35,269 nt of DNA from positions 1 through 35,269 of the forward strand of contig NZ_FOKF01000044.1 of NCBI RefSeq assembly GCF_900111995.1, written 5' to 3'. Below are positions 8,161-16,232 of this stretch, piece after piece (the stretch's first letter is position 1; each line of letters opens with the position of its first letter). This stretch comes from Collimonas sp. OK607. Lineage in GTDB: Bacteria > Pseudomonadota > Gammaproteobacteria > Burkholderiales > Burkholderiaceae_D. The translations under genes were made by a program, and so were the position numbers. The notes under the pieces are model-generated. The model had not been told where the DNA came from and made no database searches. It was given only the letters and a program-made list of their open reading frames with translations.

Positions 8161-9639
8161 CTACAGTGAATCCGTCACGCCGCCTGCAAGTCGGCTGGTG
8201 ACCGGTGCGCGCTGCTTGGCATTGAGACCCCAATAAATTGCCAGGCCACAGCCCATGCCAATGAACCAGGTGAAATTAGCCAATCCGCCGAGGGATGGAA
8301 TCAGCACACACATAATCGGAATAATTGCGGATGGAATCAGTGCCATGATGGCTTTGGGGTTGTAACCGTGGCTATACCAGTAAGCACCCTTGCGATCCAT
8401 CGTATACAAATCATCGACGATCACACGTTGCTTCTTCACCAGATAGAAATCGGCGATCAGGATGCCGAACAGAGGGCCGATGAAAGAACCGAGGACATCC
8501 AGCGTGTAATGGATAACGTGTGGATTGTTAAACAGGTTCCACGGTGTGATAAAGATGGAACCCACTGCCGCGATCATGCCACCCATGCGCCAGCTGATCA
8601 GCTTCGGCGCGACGTTCGAAAAATCAAAAGCCGGCGAGACGAAGTTGGCGACGATGTTGATGCCGACAGTGGCAATCATGAAAGTCAGAGCACCCAATAC
8701 CACCGCAAAAGTACTGTCAATGTGGCTGACCATTGCCACCGGATCGGTGATCAACTTGCCGAATACTGGCAGCGTCGCAGCAATACAGACCACTGTCAGC
8801 AACGAGAAGCCGAGAAAATTGACCGGCAATCCCCAGAAGTTGCCTTTTTTGACTGCCTTGTAATCCTTGCCGTAGCGAGAAAAGTCGCCGAAGTTCAGCA
8901 TCGGGCCGGAGAAATAAGAAACTACCAGCGCGACTGCGTTAATCATCACTGGAATGACTGCCAGGCCGCTGTATTTGACACCGCCCAGATTCAGGTCGAT
9001 GTTGCTCCAGCCTGCCTTCGCTATAAGCCAGATCGCAAGCATGATCATGACGACATAAACCGCCGGGCCAGCCCAGTCTATAAACTTGCGGATGCTGTCC
9101 ATGCCGGTCCAGAACACGATAGCTTGCAATACCCACATCACCATGAACCCTACCCAGCCCAGAGCGGACAATCCGACAAATCCATATTGCTTGACGTCAG
9201 CGTAGGGAGCCAGTTGAGGGAAGAATTTGAGTACGATCAACAGGAAAGCACTTGATGCAAGAAAGGTTTGGATCCCGTACCAGGCTACGGCAATCAATCC
9301 TCGGATAATCGCCGGGATATTGGCGCCAAGTACGCCGAATGTGGTACGGCAAATCACCGGATAAGGTGCGCTTGTCACCTGGCTGGGTTTTGCTACGAGA
9401 TTGGTAAAGAACTGGACGATCATGATGCCGACCAGCAACGCAACCAGCACCTGCCAGCTACTGAGTCCCAAGGCAAACAGGCTGCCCGCGGTCACGTAGC
9501 CACCCACGCTATGTACATCGGACATCCAGAACGCAAAAAAATTGTAAGTGCCCCAAGTCTGCTTTTTCAGTGGCGCCAAATCTTCATTTGTAAGTCGGTC
9601 GTCATACGACGGCTTGATCACTGCATTGTGCTTTTCCAT
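8161..9639 (-). CDS. NCS1-family permease for a nucleobase, allantoin or hydantoin
   Basis: The 492-residue protein is a 12-helix NCS1 (nucleobase:cation symporter-1) transporter, related to Mhp1 (benzyl-hydantoin), PucI (allantoin) and yeast Fur/Dal4. The N-terminal TNEDLAPLKKQTWGTYNFFA and MSDVHSVGGY are typical, AWYGIQT carries the Trp and Gln that contact the hydantoin ring in Mhp1, and GINIVANFVSPAFDF contains the conserved Asn of helix 8. The start has AGGAG six bases upstream. It is the first gene of the predicted operon, transcribed away from the RpiR regulator. Substrate cannot be read from sequence alone; neighbouring enzymes point to allantoin or another 5-substituted hydantoin. 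Confidence 0.92.
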   Translation of the reverse strand: MEKHNAVIKPSYDDRLTNEDLAPLKKQTWGTYNFFAFWMSDVHSVGGYVTAGSLFALGLSSWQVLVALLVGIMIVQFFTNLVAKPSQVTSAPYPVICRTTFGVLGANIPAIIRGLIAVAWYGIQTFLASSAFLLIVLKFFPQLAPYADVKQYGFVGLSALGWVGFMVMWVLQAIVFWTGMDSIRKFIDWAGPAVYVVMIMLAIWLIAKAGWSNIDLNLGGVKYSGLAVIPVMINAVALVVSYFSGPMLNFGDFSRYGKDYKAVKKGNFWGLPVNFLGFSLLTVVCIAATLPVFGKLITDPVAMVSHIDSTFAVVLGALTFMIATVGINIVANFVSPAFDFSNVAPKLISWRMGGMIAAVGSIFITPWNLFNNPHVIHYTLDVLGSFIGPLFGILIADFYLVKKQRVIVDDLYTMDRKGAYWYSHGYNPKAIMALIPSAIIPIMCVLIPSLGGLANFTWFIGMGCGLAIYWGLNAKQRAPVTSRLAGGVTDSL

Positions 9640-9956
9640 CTTTGTCTCCTAAGGTTTGAACATTGCCAAGCTTTATTGTTTTATAAGCAAGGTGATTCGT
9701 TTTATGCGCCTACGCTTTTCAGTCTTTCGCTGAATGTGGCAAGACGCATGCGTTACTTAGAGCTTATTCGTTGCCTACCGCTTAAATCGGAAGTGATGGA
9801 TAAAGAACCACTACCGCTACCTCGCTTTGGCAATTCTTTTTTATGGTAATTTATTTTCACGAACAACTCATTGAAAATCTTTTTTCATCCCGTGTCAAAT
9901 CTTTTTTTCACATCGTGTAAAATAATTTTTCACTCGGCATTTCATAGTTGTAACTC
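9640..9956. promoter_or_regulatory. Divergent control region with three RpiR-like palindromic boxes
   Basis: This 317-base gap separates the permease operon (minus) from the RpiR regulator (plus) and contains no gene. Close to the regulator start are three inverted repeats: TGAAAATCTTTTTTCA at 9872-9887, GTG..AAAT..TTTCAC at 9892-9911, and GTGTAAAATAATTTTTCAC at 9915-9933. All share the form TG-N-AAA...TTTTCA, the style of many RpiR-family operators. Their centres are about 22 bases apart, so all lie on one face of the helix. The inferred role is operator sites for the adjacent regulator, acting on its own gene and perhaps on the operon. Confidence 0.6.
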
Positions 9957-10820
9957 ATGACTAAAACAACATCTTCCGCAGCTGCGCTGTCGACGCGTAT
10001 CCAGCAACATCTCGGTCAACTGCCGCAAGCTGAAAAGCGCCTGGCCGACATGATCCTGGAGTCGCCTGGCCACATGGCTAGCTACTCGGCGTCTGAAATT
10101 TCAAAAATGGCCGGAGTGTCCAATGCCACGATGACGCGGCTGGTGCAGCGTCTTGGCTATCAAAATTACGATCAGATGCGACGCCTGGCCCGACAGGGGC
10201 AGGATTGGGGTTCACCGCTTTACCTGCTGGACCGGCCGGAACAAAGCACCGCTAAAGATGGCGCCGACTTGTATGAGCAACATATCGCCTCCAGCACACA
10301 GAACATTCGCGGTACGTTTGCCGGAATATCTCCCGCTCTAATCAATGAAGTTGGCAAGAAAATCGCCAAGGCTCGCCAGGTGAGGATTTTCGGGCAGCGT
10401 AACAATTATTTTTTTGCCTCCTACCTGCGCTGGCAATTCATTCAGTTCCGCAACAACGTTTATGTGTTGCCGGTGTCAGGAGAAACGATCGCAGAATATC
10501 TGGTCGGCCTGGAGCCTGAAGATTTGTTCATCGTCTTTGGATTGCGACGACGTAACCCGTTGCTTGCCGACTTGATCGCGGCGGTTAGCAGTTTCGGCGT
10601 AAAAACGCTGCTAATCACAGACTCTTCCAACCGTGGCGACCTGGGAGCGGACTGGGTACTCAAATGCGATACGAAAAGCCCGATACCGCTCGACAACCAC
10701 ACCGCAGTAATGGCGCTTTGCCACGTTTTGTCGGCACAGGTAATTGAAAAGGTCGGCACTTCCGGCCGGCAGCGATTAGTAAAAATTGAAGAGTTGCACG
10801 CAGCATTAAGGGAGCTGTGA
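9957..10820 (+). CDS. RpiR/MurR-family transcriptional regulator
   Basis: The 287-residue protein has the RpiR architecture. An N-terminal HTH (about 15-85; LPQAEKRLADMIL, SASEISKMAGVSNATMTRLV, LGYQNYDQMRR) is followed by a SIS domain (about 120-265; ARQVRIFGQRNNYF, DLFIVFGLRRRNPLLADLI, VKTLLITDSS). SIS domains in this family usually sense sugar phosphates, but RpiR regulators are also known in purine and ureide clusters. It is transcribed divergently from the permease operon and lies next to three palindromic boxes, so it is very likely the local regulator. The inducer is unknown; a catabolic intermediate of the operon is the reasonable guess. The ATG follows an A/T-rich leader without a strong Shine-Dalgarno. 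Confidence 0.88.
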   Translation: MTKTTSSAAALSTRIQQHLGQLPQAEKRLADMILESPGHMASYSASEISKMAGVSNATMTRLVQRLGYQNYDQMRRLARQGQDWGSPLYLLDRPEQSTAKDGADLYEQHIASSTQNIRGTFAGISPALINEVGKKIAKARQVRIFGQRNNYFFASYLRWQFIQFRNNVYVLPVSGETIAEYLVGLEPEDLFIVFGLRRRNPLLADLIAAVSSFGVKTLLITDSSNRGDLGADWVLKCDTKSPIPLDNHTAVMALCHVLSAQVIEKVGTSGRQRLVKIEELHAALREL

Positions 10821-11048
10821 ATTCAACATCCCAACTGCATCCGAACCCTATGCCCTCCTGGCTCGAAGCTACGTCATCGTCTGCGAGACGGCAGATACCG
10901 CCTTGATATATATTAAAGTGCATGATGAGATCGGCGCGTTGCACATTACCGGAACAACGCGCGCAGCCAACTGACGCACGCACCGGCCCATAAGCACAAG
11001 TACAAGCAAGGCGCCGGATTCGGAACACTTTAGCCTGGGACATACGCC

Positions 11049-11882
11049 ATGGAACGTACTATTGCTGCCCTGCTGCCAGGCCATCGAGTGATCGACGATG
11101 GCGACATGCTGTTATGGCGGGCACTGCCTTTGGAAGAACACAATCATCTGGGGCCTTTTATCTTCATCGATCACTATCGGCACAAAAGCCAACGTGGCAT
11201 CGGCGACAAACCACACCCGCACGCTGGAATTGAAGTCTTGAGCTACCTGCTGGAAGGCGGCGTCGAGCATCGCGACAGCATGGGCATGACCGACCGCCTC
11301 GGCCCCGGCGATGCGCAATGCATACGCGCAGGGCGCGGCATCATCCACGCCGAGCAGCCGCAAGGCGGACGGCACGGGCTGCAACTCTGGACCACTCTGC
11401 CGCCTGAGCAGAAGCTGGCCGAGCCAAGCTACGCGTCATTTCGCGCGGCAGACATCCCGTCGCTGGTGCGCGAGGGCGTGCAGCTGAAGGTAATGGCCGG
11501 CCGGGTGGATAACCTGGAAGGTCCGATGCGGCTTGCCTCACCCACCACCCTTGCACACATACGGCTGGCGCCCGGCGCCACCGTTTCGTTGCCGGTAGAC
11601 GGCACCGCCGAACTGGGGCTGTATGTCATGGACGGACAAGTCAATAGTGGCGGCGCTGTCATTGATCCCGGCAAGCTGGCCCTGCTTACACCGGGCGAGC
11701 ACGTCAACATCACCGCGACAGGAAGCGGGCCATCCGACGTGATCCTGTTGGGCAGCGCGCCGGTAGAAGGTGCGATCTTGTTCTCCGGCCCGTTCGTAAT
11801 GGATACGCCAGAACGCCTGGCGCAAGCAAAGCGGGATTTCGTCAGCGGCAAAATGGGAACCCTGGACGGCGTTCCGTTCTGA
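11049..11882 (+). CDS. Pirin family protein (cupin metalloprotein)
   Basis: The 277-residue two-cupin protein has all four pirin metal ligands: His56 and His58 in KPHPHAGIE, and His100 and Glu102 in GRGIIHAEQP. Bacterial pirins bind Fe or other metals; some (YhhW) have quercetinase activity and others bind enzymes such as pyruvate dehydrogenase. The family is recognisable from the N-terminal LGPFIFIDHYR through the C-terminal FSGPFVMDTPE and PF-end signature. It stands alone, 228 bases after rpiR and convergent with the downstream substrate-binding protein. The ribosome-binding site is weak (GGGAC), so the exact start is less certain than the gene. Confidence 0.92.
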   Translation: MERTIAALLPGHRVIDDGDMLLWRALPLEEHNHLGPFIFIDHYRHKSQRGIGDKPHPHAGIEVLSYLLEGGVEHRDSMGMTDRLGPGDAQCIRAGRGIIHAEQPQGGRHGLQLWTTLPPEQKLAEPSYASFRAADIPSLVREGVQLKVMAGRVDNLEGPMRLASPTTLAHIRLAPGATVSLPVDGTAELGLYVMDGQVNSGGAVIDPGKLALLTPGEHVNITATGSGPSDVILLGSAPVEGAILFSGPFVMDTPERLAQAKRDFVSGKMGTLDGVPF

Positions 11883-12225
11883 GATATCCGTTACCACGAT
11901 AGCCACGCTATCTGAACCCGCATTCTGCAGCAATGTCGGGGAAACGCGACGTACTCAGCTTAGTCAAATACCATCAAAAAGAAACATCCGGCTCTCTGCC
12001 GTAAAGCAGCATAAATACAACATTTTTTCTAAAAATACCTTTTGCACCAACAAAATATCAAGGCATCCCGGCAAGTATTTCCAATATCAGCCAGTTCTAT
12101 CCGCAACAAAGTGAAACCGCTTGTCCGGGCGACATGAAGACCGTCAACCTGCCAATCGGCCCTATACCAGTGGCGGTGACGCTTTATCATTAACGGATAA
12201 CTAACGGATAACGCATCTTTCGTTA
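11883..12225. other. Convergent intergenic region, no gene seen
   Basis: This 343-base gap lies between two genes that end towards each other. It contains a short hairpin (GATAGC/GCTATC, 11898-11912, loop of three) just after the pirin stop but with no T-run. It also contains an exact 11-base tandem duplication, TAACGGATAAC twice, at 12191-12212. A 7-bp inverted repeat (12207-12213 with 12221-12227) overlaps the stop of the binding-protein gene. A 66-codon frame on the minus strand (12029-12229) has no ribosome-binding site or recognisable sequence and is not called. Confidence 0.5.
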
Positions 12226-13218
12226 TCAACTCAACGATGCCGGCCCCGCCTCGCGCACGTCGATTTTCTTCGGGATCAGTTTCAGATCGAAGAAAGTATC
12301 AGCGATGACCTGCTGTTCAGCCAGGATTGATTTGCTGATCGGCTCGGTACCGAATGACGAGCGCTTGACCAGCACATCGACGACGGGTTTCGGTATGCCC
12401 CACACCGCTGCCAGTTCGGCCGACAGTTCATTGCGATTGGCGTTTCCCCAGACGTCGATCTTGTTCAACTCATCAATCGCAATGCTCAGCACATCGGCAT
12501 TCTTGAGCGCATAGTCTTTTGAAGAAAAGTAATAGGCGCGATTCTTGACCACGCCGGTGGCATCGGCCAGGATGCGCGCCGATAAGGTTTGTTCCGCTGC
12601 AGCCAGAAACGGCTCCCAGATCGCCCAGGCATCTATCACGCCTTTTTCAAATGCTGCCCGCGCATCTGCCGGCGACAGCCAGACCGGAGTGACGTCGCCA
12701 TAGTTCAGGCCGGATTTTTCCAGCAGCTTGACCAGGAAATAATGCACATTCGAACCCTTGTTCAGGGCGATCTTTTTGCCCTTCAGTTCGGCCACGGTCT
12801 TGATGGCAGAATCGCCTCGAACCAGGATGCCTTCCACTGCCGGGCGCGGCACAGTCGCGGCGACATAGACGATGGGCGTGCCATTGGCCTGCGCAAAGAT
12901 TGGCGGCGCCTCACCGACATCGCCGAAATCGATGGAGCCGACGTTGAGCGCTTCAAGCTGCACCGGTCCGGCAGAGAACTCTATCCACTTGATCGTCACG
13001 CCCAGTGGCGCCAGCCGCTTTTCCAGGGTACCGCGCTTCTTGAGCAGGCTTAACAAGCCTTTCTGATGGCCGATCCGGAATTCCCGCTGTGCCGCATGCG
13101 CCAGCAATGGCGACAAAGCGACTGCAGCAAGGCTCAGGCCGGCTTGTAACAGCTGGCGGCGTTTGCCGGAGACGCTGAGGTTCGGCTTGCTCTTGTTCTT
13201 TCCATGCGCGATGCTCAT
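12226..13218 (-). CDS. SsuA/TauA-like ABC substrate-binding protein (aliphatic sulfonate type), orphan
   Basis: The 330-residue protein is a periplasmic binding protein of the NMT1/SsuA class. An N-terminal signal begins with a twin-arginine-like GKRRQLLQAGLSL (Arg20-Arg21) and ends near LLAHAA, so Tat export is plausible. The mature part shows FRIGHQKG, LEALNVGSIDFGDVGEAPP, LKGKKIALNKGSNVHYFLVK and VIDAWAIWEPFLAAAE, all family hallmarks. SsuA-type proteins deliver aliphatic sulfonates, taurine or nitrate-like compounds to SsuBC-type transporters. No permease or ATPase gene is adjacent, so it must rely on a transporter elsewhere or be a remnant. The start is ATG 13218 with AGGGAAG six bases upstream. 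Confidence 0.88.
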   Translation of the reverse strand: MSIAHGKNKSKPNLSVSGKRRQLLQAGLSLAAVALSPLLAHAAQREFRIGHQKGLLSLLKKRGTLEKRLAPLGVTIKWIEFSAGPVQLEALNVGSIDFGDVGEAPPIFAQANGTPIVYVAATVPRPAVEGILVRGDSAIKTVAELKGKKIALNKGSNVHYFLVKLLEKSGLNYGDVTPVWLSPADARAAFEKGVIDAWAIWEPFLAAAEQTLSARILADATGVVKNRAYYFSSKDYALKNADVLSIAIDELNKIDVWGNANRNELSAELAAVWGIPKPVVDVLVKRSSFGTEPISKSILAEQQVIADTFFDLKLIPKKIDVREAGPASLS

Positions 13219-13637
13219 GTTGTCTTCCCTGGCTATTGGTGATTGTTGGTGGCAGGACCCGGATGGGTATCAGGCAAACGCGAGTATACGAAGACGACCA
13301 GTTTCTTGAAAGTAATCATAACTTCCATGCATATGCGGTTTTCACATAAATGACGTTAGTCGACAACACGTCCCGATTAACTACCAGGAATCCCTCTTTA
13401 GCCGTTTTCGCTTCGGCGCAACACCGATCTCCAAATACCCCATCGTTACATTGACTATCCCACAAGAAATGTGCAATATATAAATCGACACCAACAATGT
13501 TTAACAAAAAATTACAAACACAGAAACATTGCCAGAAGACATTATTTTATTTGGTGGTTTCCAGTTATAAGCGCACCCAATTGGCACATCCGATAAACAA
13601 GGAGCGCGCAAGGAAACAAAGGGAGAGGATCACGTCA
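13219..13637. promoter_or_regulatory. Divergent intergenic region with a candidate promoter for the two-component operon
   Basis: This 419-base region separates the binding protein (minus) from the sensor kinase (plus). I see no gene; an ATG at 13497 is in frame with the kinase but gives 47 extra residues of unlikely composition. A candidate plus-strand promoter has -35 TTGACT at 13451-13456 and an A/T-rich -10 near 13475-13482 (AATATATA; spacing 18 or 20). That gives an untranslated leader of about 150 bases. Spacing is not ideal, so the promoter is tentative. Confidence 0.4.
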
Positions 13638-15344
13638 ATGTCTTGGCGCGAAAACACTATGCCGGCATCCAAGCTGGACGAACAAAATGAAATCGCGGCA
13701 AGTCTGACCACAGATGCCGCCGATGCGCTGATGGTTGCCCGGATGCGGCTGGTCTTGGCTGTTTCGGGTTTACTGGCGATTTTTGTCGACCCCTCCGGCT
13801 TAAGCGGCGTTAATCATTTCACTTGGTTCGTCTTTTCCGGCTATATCCTTCACAGCGTTGCCATTTACATTTTTTCGCTGCTTAACCTGCCATTCTCGCA
13901 AAGTAAGCGCGTCCACTGGCTGGATATCTGCTGGTATGCACTGATCGTTTTGTTCACTGGCGGCATCAACAGCTTTTTCTCCCTGTTCTTCTTTTTCGCC
14001 ATTCTCACGGCATCTTTTCGCTGGGGCTTCGAAGAAGGCGCGCGAATTGCCATTGCTTCAGCACTAATGCTTACCCTAACCGGCTTGATCTCCGAGGCCG
14101 GACAAGATCTTCCTCGGTTATTGTTGCGCACCACCTTCTTGCTGACGTTCGGATACATGAGCGCGCGCTGGGGGGAGTCGAAAATAGAACTGAAGCGCCG
14201 CATTGCCTTGCTTCGCGATGTCAGCCGGTTATCGAATCCTCGTTTCGGGGTCGATCACACCATTACCTCTGTCCTGAAGAAAACATTGGCGTTTTTCAAA
14301 GGCAGCAGCTGTATTTTGGTGATGCAGGATAAGGATTCCGCGATCTATTCATTGCGGACGATAAAAGAAGGCGATGCGGAGCAATCGATCAATGCCGTAG
14401 AAGTTCGTGCAGAAGCGGCATCACAGCTCATGGTTTTTCCCCAAGATCATATCGTTGCATACACCCGCCTGCTCGGGTCGTCCATGCCTATTCTCGGCGG
14501 AGCCCTGACGTATGACAGTGCGAGCGGAAAATGGGTCAAGCGCGATGAGGAAGCAAGCCAGAACATAGCCGAGCTTCTGGAAACAGATTCCTTCATTAGC
14601 GTTCCCTTGTCATTGCGAAAAGGTGACGGCCGTATTTATGTGGTTTCACGGAAGAACAGATTCAGCAAAACGGACGCCCTGTTTTTGAGTCATATCGCTG
14701 AACAGGCATTTCCTGTCATCGAGAACATCGAGATTCTCGACCGGATGGCCTCGGAGGCTGTCACGCAAGAGCGGAAAAAGATTGCGTTGGATATTCACGA
14801 CACTGCGATCCAACCGTATATCGGCTTAAAAATGGGGCTCAGTGCCTTGCGGAATAAAGCTTCTGCCGACAACCCATTGATAGAAGATATCGACAAATTG
14901 ATGGCAATGGCGGCACAGGTCATCGGCGATTTACGCCGCTATGCCGGAACATTTAAAAATGCATCAGGACAAACCGAACCGATATTTCTCGTGGTTCTGC
15001 GTCAACAGGCAGCGCAAGTCAGGGAATTCTACGGGATCGATATCGAAGTCAGCATGGTGGGCGAACTCAACGTCAGCGATCGCCTGATTGCGGAGGTGGT
15101 ACAAGTCGTGCGCGAGGGATTGAGCAATATATGCAAGCACACCGTCGCGCAACGGGGATGCGTAAAACTCCGCTGTACAAACGGATGGCTGAAAATTCAG
15201 ATCGAGAATGAAGGCGCCGGCCTCCCGGCAGCCGACTTCATACCGCGGTCGATTACCGAGCGGACTGCCGCGCTGGGCGGAAGGACGCACGTGAAGTCAG
15301 GGCCGGACGGCGGCACATCCGTATATGTCGAGATACCCGTTTGA
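13638..15344 (+). CDS. Membrane sensor histidine kinase, NarX/UhpB/DesK class (HisKA_3)
   Basis: The 568-residue kinase has an N-terminal block of about five or six membrane helices (about residues 30-190, e.g. SFFSLFFFFAILTASF). A GAF-like domain follows (about 200-370), then a HisKA_3 dimerisation domain with phospho-acceptor His387 in KIALDIHDTAIQPYIGLKMG, and a C-terminal HATPase with N-box EGLSNICKH. The G1 box reads ENEGAG rather than the usual DxGxG, a mild deviation. The start chosen is ATG 13638 because GGGAGAGG precedes it at good spacing. The cognate response regulator begins 12 bases after its stop, so the two are co-transcribed. The signal is unknown; integral-membrane sensing fits a lipid or envelope cue. 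The adjacent Tad locus is a possible target. Confidence 0.92.
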   Translation: MSWRENTMPASKLDEQNEIAASLTTDAADALMVARMRLVLAVSGLLAIFVDPSGLSGVNHFTWFVFSGYILHSVAIYIFSLLNLPFSQSKRVHWLDICWYALIVLFTGGINSFFSLFFFFAILTASFRWGFEEGARIAIASALMLTLTGLISEAGQDLPRLLLRTTFLLTFGYMSARWGESKIELKRRIALLRDVSRLSNPRFGVDHTITSVLKKTLAFFKGSSCILVMQDKDSAIYSLRTIKEGDAEQSINAVEVRAEAASQLMVFPQDHIVAYTRLLGSSMPILGGALTYDSASGKWVKRDEEASQNIAELLETDSFISVPLSLRKGDGRIYVVSRKNRFSKTDALFLSHIAEQAFPVIENIEILDRMASEAVTQERKKIALDIHDTAIQPYIGLKMGLSALRNKASADNPLIEDIDKLMAMAAQVIGDLRRYAGTFKNASGQTEPIFLVVLRQQAAQVREFYGIDIEVSMVGELNVSDRLIAEVVQVVREGLSNICKHTVAQRGCVKLRCTNGWLKIQIENEGAGLPAADFIPRSITERTAALGGRTHVKSGPDGGTSVYVEIPV

Positions 15345-15356
15345 AGAGGTAAAAAC

Positions 15357-16043
15357 ATGAAACCGGCAAAAGAAACCATTCGCGTAATGTTGATTGACGA
15401 TCATCAAACCATGCTGTGGGGATTGGGTAAATTGATTGACGGCGAAAAGCCGCGGATGGAGGTAGTCGGGACCGCACGAGGTTGTGAAGAAGCTCTTGCT
15501 AAAATTGAACAACTTGTCCCGGATGTCATTTTGCTGGACCTCGACCTGGATGGAAAAAACGGCCTTGATATCCTTCCGGCCCTGCTAACGAATGGCATAT
15601 CACGTGTATTGATCCTGACCGGCGAACGCCGGCAAGCGACGTTGGATATGGCTGTTCTTAGCGGCGCCCGAGGGATAGTGCACAAGGATGCATCGGCGGA
15701 ACAGGTACTGAAGGCAATAGAAAAAACCCATCGAGGTGAACTTTGGCTTGACCGTGAAGCGCTCGGCAGGGTATTCGGTGAACTCATGACCCCTGCAGCT
15801 GTGCGCAAGCCTGACTGCGAGGCGGAAAAAAAAGCAACCCTGACAGCCAAGGAACAAAAAATCATTCACACTATTATAGAGGGCAGCGGTGCTTCGAATA
15901 AAACACTTGCGCAGCGATTGTTCATCTCTGAACACACGCTGTGTAACCATTTGACCTCGATATACCACAAGCTGGATGTGAGTAATCGGCTTGAGTTGTA
16001 CGTGTATGCGACCAAGCATCAATTGGGGAATCCCAATCCTTGA
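15357..16043 (+). CDS. NarL/FixJ-family response regulator
   Basis: The 228-residue protein combines a receiver domain (about 8-130) and a LuxR/GerE-type HTH (about 165-222). The acidic pocket is Asp14/15 in MLIDDHQ, the phospho-acceptor is Asp61 in VILLDLDLDG, and the conserved Thr and Lys are in LILTGE and VHKDAS. The HTH reads KTLAQRLFISEHTLCNHLTSIYHKLDV, close to the NarL recognition helix. A GAAGAGG ribosome-binding site lies just upstream. It follows the kinase by 12 bases, forming a standard two-gene phosphorelay. NarL-type dimers bind short palindromes, and such a palindrome occurs twice in the promoter region of the Tad locus, so a regulatory link is plausible but untested. Confidence 0.92.
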   Translation: MKPAKETIRVMLIDDHQTMLWGLGKLIDGEKPRMEVVGTARGCEEALAKIEQLVPDVILLDLDLDGKNGLDILPALLTNGISRVLILTGERRQATLDMAVLSGARGIVHKDASAEQVLKAIEKTHRGELWLDREALGRVFGELMTPAAVRKPDCEAEKKATLTAKEQKIIHTIIEGSGASNKTLAQRLFISEHTLCNHLTSIYHKLDVSNRLELYVYATKHQLGNPNP

Positions 16044-16232
16044 TTGCAAGGTAAAGGATGGCCCGCTGAACTCCAGAAGGACACCTTGGCAGGGTTGATC
16101 CTTGTTGTGATATGTCCGTCTCCCGATCTCATGTTTTTTAACACGCTGCGCTTTAAAATATCATCTGGTTGCAGCTTCGGTCCCATCGGGCCAAATCGCA
16201 TGAAGCATTTATGTCGTTTATTTAAGTTCATC

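Noticed and set aside
12029-12229. 66-codon minus-strand frame next to the binding-protein stop
   Set aside because: No ribosome-binding site, no family resemblance, and it covers repeats in a convergent gap.
13497-13637. N-terminal extension of the sensor kinase to ATG 13497
   Set aside because: No Shine-Dalgarno at 13497, basic and polar composition unlike a sensor N terminus, while ATG 13638 has GGGAGAGG.
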